NCBI GenBank assembly: GCA_018715585.1
Contig: DVLH01000122.1
Location: 1 to 10,092, forward strand
Direction: 5' to 3'
Length of the DNA stretch: 10,092 bases
DNA from: Candidatus Aphodomonas merdavium
GTDB taxonomy: Bacteria > Bacillota > Clostridia > Christensenellales > Aristaeellaceae
Shown: piece by piece, positions 6,598-10,092 of the stretch
Layout: every line of letters begins with the position of its first letter
How positions within the stretch are numbered: position 1 is the first letter of the stretch
Notes under the pieces: model-generated
Told to the model about the DNA's origin: nothing
Database searches by the model: none
Seen by the model: only the letters and a program-made list of their open reading frames with translations
Program-made: the position numbers and the translations under genes

Positions 6598-8395
6598 CCC
6601 GGCGGATCTGCGCGCCTTGTCCGAACAGGAAGTCAAGGTGCTGGCGGAGGAGATTCGTCAAAAATTGATTGACGTGGTGTCGCATCGGGGCGGCCACCTG
6701 GCGTCCAACCTGGGCGCCGTGGAGCTGACGCTGGCGCTGCACCGCGCGTTTTATATGCCGCGCGATAAAATCGTTTTTGATGTGGGCCATCAAAGCTATA
6801 CCCACAAGCTGCTGACCGGACGCGGGAAGGCCTTTGAGATGCTGCGCGCGGAGGGAGGCGCTTCCGGGTTCCCTAAGCGGGAGGAAAGCTGCTTTGATTG
6901 CTTCAATACAGGGCATGCTTCCACGGCCATTTCCGCGGCGCTTGGCATGGCACGGGCCCGGGACGCAAACGGCGACGACTATACCGTCGCGGCGCTCGTG
7001 GGCGACGGCGCGCTGACGGGCGGCATGTGCTATGAGGCGCTTAATGACGTGGGAAGCCGTCCCACGCCGCTGATCGTGCTGCTTAACGACAACGAGATGA
7101 GCATTGCGCACAACGTTGGCGCGCTCTCCAAGTATCTTACGCGCCTGCGCGGCAGCCGCGAATGGAACCATGCGAAAAAGACGGTCAAATCTGTACTTTT
7201 GCGCACGCCCTTGCTGGGCCGTCCCATCGCGCGAGGGCTGGACCGCATCAAGCGCGCGCTGCGGCTGATGCTCGTTCCGTGTGATTTTTTTGAAGCGCTG
7301 GGGTTTGCCTACCTGGGGCCTGTGGATGGGCATGACGTGCCGGAGCTGACGCGCGCGCTGCGCGATGCGGCGGCGCTGAAAAAGCCCGTCGTCGTGCATG
7401 CCGTGACGCAGAAGGGCCGCGGCTATGCACGGGCAGAGCGCAAGCCGGAGGACTTTCACGGCGTAGCGCCGTTTTTTGTGGAAAGCGGCAAGGCGCGCGG
7501 CAACGGTTCGCAGGGCGTTTCCAGCGCGTCGGTGATCGGCGAAGAGCTTGTCGGGATGGCGCGGGCGGACCGGCGCATTGCGGCCATTACGGCGGCCATG
7601 CCGGCGGGAACGGGCCTTTCCGCGTTTGCGGAGGCGTTTCCGGACCGGTTTTTTGACGTGGGCATTGCCGAGGGGCATGCGGCCGGGCTGGCGGCTGGGC
7701 TGGCGGTCGGCGGTATGCGCCCGTATTTTGCCGTCTATGCCAGCTTCCTCATGCGTGCGATGGATCAGGTGATGCACGATATCTGCCTGCAAAATTTGCC
7801 TGTAACGCTGCTGGTCGATCATGCGGGATTCGTTCCGGGCGATGGGGAGACCCATCAGGGCGTGTATGACCTTGCGGCGCTGCGCGAGATGCCGAACCTA
7901 ACGCTGTGGCAGCCGTGCGACGCGGCGGAACTGCGGGCAATGCTGCGCGCGAGCACGCGCCTCTCAGGGCCGTGTGCAATCCGCTATCCCAAACAGCTCC
8001 CGCAGGCATTGGGCGAGGGGACGGAACCGGGCGGCTGGCGGCGCATTGCCGAAGGCGACGACGGCGCGCTGGTGGGCTATGGCGCGTCGGTGGAGACGGC
8101 GCTGTGCGTGCGCGAACTGCTGGCGCAGCGGGGCATTGCGTGCGCCGTGTGGAGCGCTTCCTGCGGGGACACGCCTCCGGCCGGCTGCGCGCCCCTTGCC
8201 GTGGTGGAGGAAAGCCGCCTGCACGGCGGGCTGGGCGAGGCGCTGCAGGCGAAGATTCCCGGCCTGCTTGTGTTTGCCTCGTGCGGCGCGCCGCCTTCGG
8301 CGCATTCGCTGGAAGGGCTGCGCAGGCAATGCGGACAGGATGCGCAGGCCGTTGCGGATGCGGTTGCGGCCCGCTTGCGCGGGGGCGCACAGTGA
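6575..8395 (+). CDS. dxs: 1-deoxy-D-xylulose-5-phosphate synthase (divergent)
   Basis: Dxs condenses pyruvate and glyceraldehyde 3-phosphate with thiamine diphosphate, the first step of the MEP isoprenoid pathway and a source for thiamine and pyridoxal. The start ATG 6575 gives the family N-terminus (ERIHSPADLRALS); upstream in-frame GTG 6545 does not. Its ribosome site is weak (GGACGAG, 6567-6573). Seen: GGHLASNLG with His41, FDVGHQSYTHKLLTGR, GHASTAISAALGMA, the cofactor motif GDGALTGG (143-150), NDNEMSI, GPVDGH, Glu366 in GIAEGHA, Tyr388, Asp423 and His427 in DGETHQG, and Arg470 in IRYPK. Two departures stand out: the DRAG motif is DHAG (His416 where E. coli has Arg420), and the C-terminal domain is short and lacks the usual FVKPLD stretch. 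At 606 residues it is slightly below the usual 620-640. It is probably functional, but altered substrate handling is possible. Confidence 0.92.
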   Translation: MYLERIHSPADLRALSEQEVKVLAEEIRQKLIDVVSHRGGHLASNLGAVELTLALHRAFYMPRDKIVFDVGHQSYTHKLLTGRGKAFEMLRAEGGASGFPKREESCFDCFNTGHASTAISAALGMARARDANGDDYTVAALVGDGALTGGMCYEALNDVGSRPTPLIVLLNDNEMSIAHNVGALSKYLTRLRGSREWNHAKKTVKSVLLRTPLLGRPIARGLDRIKRALRLMLVPCDFFEALGFAYLGPVDGHDVPELTRALRDAAALKKPVVVHAVTQKGRGYARAERKPEDFHGVAPFFVESGKARGNGSQGVSSASVIGEELVGMARADRRIAAITAAMPAGTGLSAFAEAFPDRFFDVGIAEGHAAGLAAGLAVGGMRPYFAVYASFLMRAMDQVMHDICLQNLPVTLLVDHAGFVPGDGETHQGVYDLAALREMPNLTLWQPCDAAELRAMLRASTRLSGPCAIRYPKQLPQALGEGTEPGGWRRIAEGDDGALVGYGASVETALCVRELLAQRGIACAVWSASCGDTPPAGCAPLAVVEESRLHGGLGEALQAKIPGLLVFASCGAPPSAHSLEGLRRQCGQDAQAVADAVAARLRGGAQ

Positions 8396-8408
8396 GGAGA
8401 GAGGCGCT

Positions 8409-9221
8409 ATGAGCACAAAGGAACGCTTGGATGTGGCGCTGGTGACGCGCGGGCTTGCGGAAAGCCGGGAAAAGGCGCAGGCGATGATCCTCTCCGGCGC
8501 CGTCTTTCTCAACGGACAGCGCGCGGATAAGGCGTCGATGGCCGTGCGCGAGGAGGATACGCTGCAAACGCGCGGCGCGCCCCATCCGTATGTCAGCCGC
8601 GGCGGGTTGAAGCTGGAAAAAGCGCTGCGCGTTTTTTCCGCCGATGTGCGCGGCGTGACGGCGATGGATTTGGGCGCGAGCACGGGCGGGTTTACCGACG
8701 TATTATTGCGTGCGGGAGCGGCGCACGTATATGCGGTAGACGTTGGCTACGGCCAGCTTGACTGGAAACTGCGCAACGATCCGCGCGTGACGGTGATGGA
8801 GCGCACGAATGCGCGCCTGCTTGTGCCGGAGATGTTTCCCGTGCGCCCGTCGCTGGCGGTGATGGACGTCAGCTTTATTTCCATCCGGCTCATCCTGCCG
8901 GCCGCCGCCGCCATCATGGGCGAAACGGGACGGTTTTTGACGCTCGTCAAGCCGCAGTTTGAGGCGGGACGTGGGCGCGTGGGCAAAAAAGGCGTCGTGC
9001 GCGACCCGCAGGTGCACCGCGACGTGCTGGAGGAAATACGCACGTTTGTACAGGAAATGGGCTGGACCGTGCAGGGGATGGATTTTTCCCCCATCCGCGG
9101 GCCGGAAGGCAACATCGAGTTTCTCTTTGACATCGTGCCGCAGGCTTGCGCGCGGGCGAACTGCGGTGCGGAGGACGTTGCACGGACGGTGGCGGCCGCC
9201 CACGCAGCCCACGGCGGTTAA
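8409..9221 (+). CDS. tlyA: TlyA family rRNA 2'-O-methyltransferase
   Basis: This 270-residue protein belongs to the TlyA (B. subtilis YqxC) family, often mislabelled hemolysin. Mycobacterial TlyA methylates cytidine 2'-OH groups in 16S and 23S rRNA. An S4 RNA-binding domain covers about residues 5-60 (ERLDVALVTRGLAESREKAQ). YVSRGGLKLEKAL follows. The SAM motif is LGASTGGFTD at 88-97, with VDVGYGQLDW after it. A K-D-K-E tetrad is intact at Lys68, Asp153, Lys181 and Glu237, one residue before the mycobacterial positions. The frame is open far upstream, but ATG 8409 with GGAGAG at 8396-8401 and the S4 start decide the N-terminus. It follows dxs after 13 bases, a common pairing in Bacillota, and is followed by a terminator where nadK often stands. 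The methylated bases here are unknown. Confidence 0.94.
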   Translation: MSTKERLDVALVTRGLAESREKAQAMILSGAVFLNGQRADKASMAVREEDTLQTRGAPHPYVSRGGLKLEKALRVFSADVRGVTAMDLGASTGGFTDVLLRAGAAHVYAVDVGYGQLDWKLRNDPRVTVMERTNARLLVPEMFPVRPSLAVMDVSFISIRLILPAAAAIMGETGRFLTLVKPQFEAGRGRVGKKGVVRDPQVHRDVLEEIRTFVQEMGWTVQGMDFSPIRGPEGNIEFLFDIVPQACARANCGAEDVARTVAAAHAAHGG

Positions 9222-9255
9222 GGCGGAAGGCGTTGGCTTCTTTTTGCCTGTTTTC

Positions 9256-9280
9256 CCCCGGCGTATGCCGGGGATTTTTT
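9256..9280 (+). terminator. Rho-independent terminator closing the operon
   Basis: CCCCGGC (9256-9262), loop GTAT, GCCGGGG (9267-9273) form a perfect 7-bp GC stem, followed by A and six T at 9275-9280. It lies 34 bases after the tlyA stop and is the only clear intrinsic terminator in the window. Confidence 0.93.
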
Positions 9281-9374
9281 GTGCATTGAGAACGGGCGTT
9301 TTGTCCGGCATGGACTGCGGGACAGGTGGAATCAGTTTATCCAGGCGGTGATAAGCCGGGACCCTTGGGAACCC

Positions 9375-9501
9375 TGCGCGCAGGCAGGCTTGCTGAGAAA
9401 CAGGGGAGGGGATGCGCAGCAAGCAACAAGGGAGCAGCGCGCAAATGGCACTTTTGTCAGGAAAAGGATGGCAAGTGCATGTTCAAAAGCGGCAAGCTTT
9501 T
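9375..9501 (+). ncRNA. Candidate structured RNA (speculative)
   Basis: Several inverted repeats nest or follow each other. TGCGCGC (9375-9381) pairs with GCGCGCA (9437-9443). Inside it GCTTGCTG (9388-9395) pairs with CAGCAAGC (9417-9424). Then GCACTT (9448-9453) pairs with AAGTGC (9473-9478), and AAAAGC (9485-9490) pairs with GCTTTT (9496-9501), a weak terminator-like stem. No promoter is obvious upstream, and no known RNA family (SRP RNA, RNase P RNA, 6S, T-box, TPP or cobalamin riboswitch) is recognisable by eye. It could be chance in GC-rich DNA. Confidence 0.2.
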
Positions 9502-9643
9502 ATTATCACCCCCCCTTTGGATGGTAATTTACAAGGATGAAAATGGGGATAATTAAGTGAAACAGGAGCAAAAAGCAAATAATAGAAACCGGAAGAAAAT
9601 GACGTAGATGGCATCAAAATGATAAAACTACTAAATATTACAT

Positions 9644-9659
9644 CAGATATATCGATCTG
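9644..9659. repeat. Imperfect palindrome upstream of the last promoter, possible operator
   Basis: CAGATATATCGATCTG has 5-base arms (CAGAT/ATCTG) around 6 bases, and contains the smaller palindromes GATATATC and ATCGAT. It ends 7 bases before the -35 box at 9667, a position where an activator could bind. No known regulator site is recognised. Confidence 0.25.
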
Positions 9660-9666
9660 CACACCA

Positions 9667-9695
9667 TTGACATAATATTACGAATGTGTTACGAT
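9667..9695 (+). promoter_or_regulatory. Strong sigma-A promoter for the cysteine-rich gene
   Basis: A perfect -35 box TTGACA (9667-9672) is followed after 17 bp by TACGAT (9690-9695), with TG at 9687-9688 giving an extended -10. Transcription would begin near 9702, leaving a leader of about 50 bases. It sits in AT-rich DNA and points to the gene starting at 9755. Confidence 0.75.
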
Positions 9696-9754
9696 TTCGC
9701 TGTGATCGTCGACGGGTACAAAAAATGAAAAAAATATCCGGAAAGGGGACTTGT

Positions 9755-10092
9755 ATGGAAAAGCCGATTGTTTGCTGTAATCCCATGGCGATGTGCGAGT
9801 CCATAGCGACCACATGCTGCTATTCGCTCGTGGGATATAGCCCTGCCACGTTTACAACGACGCTGCACGGGGGCGTGCTCAAGGCGGTGTACCATTATAC
9901 CTATTATGTCGGGAATGCGCAGGCCGCCGTCGTGCGGATCAATGGCAGCTGGCTTCAGTTTACAAAAGGACACGTCACCTACGATTATGCCGACACTTGC
10001 ATCCCCTATCAAGAGGACGGCACGTGGTATATCCGCCGCCTGAACACAAATGAAACCCTTACGCTGGAACAGGCGAAGGCAATGGGGATTAT
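9755..10092 (+). CDS. Unrecognised protein with cysteine-rich N-terminus (3' end outside the window)
   Basis: An open frame of 112 codons starts at ATG 9755 and runs off the window. AAAGGGGA at 9742-9749 lies 5 bases before the start, and a near-consensus promoter lies upstream, so the gene is well supported although I do not recognise the family. An in-frame ATG at 9725 lies before the ribosome site and is unlikely. The N-terminus carries five cysteines in the pattern CC-x5-C-x6-CC (residues 7, 8, 14, 21, 22), and a sixth follows at 82. There is no signal peptide and no membrane segment in the visible part. The middle alternates Tyr, Val, Thr and Gly (for example YHYTYYVGNAQ and GTWYIRRLN), suggesting beta structure. 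Its composition looks less GC-rich than the upstream operon. Metal binding, a peptide-type precursor or a spore- or surface-related protein are all conceivable; none can be shown. Confidence 0.72.
   Translation, partial: MEKPIVCCNPMAMCESIATTCCYSLVGYSPATFTTTLHGGVLKAVYHYTYYVGNAQAAVVRINGSWLQFTKGHVTYDYADTCIPYQEDGTWYIRRLNTNETLTLEQAKAMGI

Larger units (their letters stand above)
9281..9660. other. Long intergenic stretch, no convincing gene
   Basis: The stretch from the terminator to the next promoter holds no recognised coding sequence. Roughly 9281-9440 is GC-rich like the neighbouring operon. Roughly 9500-9660 is clearly AT-rich with several in-frame stops. Two overlapping + frames (about 9279-9527 and 9326-9556) are open, but one begins in the terminator T-run, neither has a good ribosome site, and neither product resembles a known family. 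The GC-rich half contains the inverted repeats described as a candidate structured RNA. Confidence 0.6.

Noticed and set aside
6452..7855. Long minus-strand open frame (467 codons) opposite dxs and the end of coaBC
   Set aside because: Arg/His-rich composition typical of a GC-rich antisense shadow; it covers two unmistakable genes on the + strand and shows no family motif.
7974..8408. Upstream in-frame extension of tlyA
   Set aside because: The frame is open through dxs by chance; the S4 domain begins right after ATG 8409, which has a ribosome site.
7749..9422. Minus-strand open frames opposite dxs and tlyA (7749-8585, 7964-8683, 8703-9422)
   Set aside because: Shadows of two clear + strand genes, with biased Arg/Pro/His composition.
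9281..9510. Riboswitch or known structured RNA (TPP, cobalamin, T-box, SRP, RNase P)
   Set aside because: Short resemblances such as CTGAGA or GTCAGG occur, but the conserved cores are absent or in the wrong order.
9279..9556. Two overlapping + strand open frames after the terminator
   Set aside because: One starts in the terminator T-run, neither has a good ribosome site, and neither product resembles nadK or any other family.
9537..9560. Seven-codon micro-ORF in the AT-rich leader
   Set aside because: No credible ribosome site and no feature to separate it from chance.
9689..10012. Minus-strand open frame of 107 codons over the last gene
   Set aside because: Opposite a frame that has a promoter and ribosome site; no ribosome site or motif of its own.
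1..10092. CRISPR array, tRNA, insertion sequence or phage attachment site
   Set aside because: No regular direct repeats, tRNA-like cloverleaf, transposase or integrase was seen on either strand.

Overview
The window reads as a chromosomal housekeeping segment of a fairly GC-rich Bacillota (Firmicutes), probably Clostridia. Three things point there: the gene order yicC/yloC - remA - gmk - rpoZ - coaBC, the presence of remA itself, and purine-rich AAGGAGG-type ribosome binding sites. The exact lineage cannot be read from the sequence. All recognised genes lie on the + strand and are packed tightly, with overlaps of 4 to 23 bases or gaps of 2 to 72 bases. Most other long open frames are shadows caused by the high GC content.

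Positions 1-149 are an AT-rich leader with a likely promoter (TATAAT at 92-97). Positions 150-3375 hold two tandem DUF975-like membrane proteins, an RsuA-type 16S rRNA pseudouridine synthase and an RsmC-type (YbxB-like) methyltransferase, each overlapping the next. Inside the last codons of the methyltransferase gene sits a very good promoter (TTGCAA, 17 bp, TGATATAAT). It probably drives the next block: yicC (endoribonuclease), remA (DNA-binding regulator), gmk (guanylate kinase), rpoZ (RNA polymerase omega), coaBC (coenzyme A synthesis), dxs (first step of the MEP isoprenoid pathway) and tlyA (rRNA 2'-O-methyltransferase). A strong intrinsic terminator at 9256-9280 closes the block. No other terminator is visible from 150 to 9221, so read-through from the first promoter is also possible.

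The block joins nucleotide, RNA polymerase, CoA and isoprenoid functions with three rRNA-modifying enzymes and an RNase. In many Bacillota coaBC is followed by priA-def-fmt, and tlyA by nadK-argR-recN. Here coaBC overlaps dxs directly and tlyA is followed by the terminator, so two conserved clusters are spliced together and cut short.

Positions 9281-9754 hold no convincing gene. The first half is GC-rich with nested inverted repeats (a possible structured RNA, unproven). The second half is AT-rich and ends in a strong promoter (TTGACA, 17 bp, TGTTACGAT). That promoter serves an unrecognised protein with a cysteine-rich N-terminus, which runs off the window end. This gene and its leader are the least explained part of the window. 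Within the known genes the main oddity is Dxs, which has His in place of the usual Arg of the DRAG motif and a shortened C-terminal domain.
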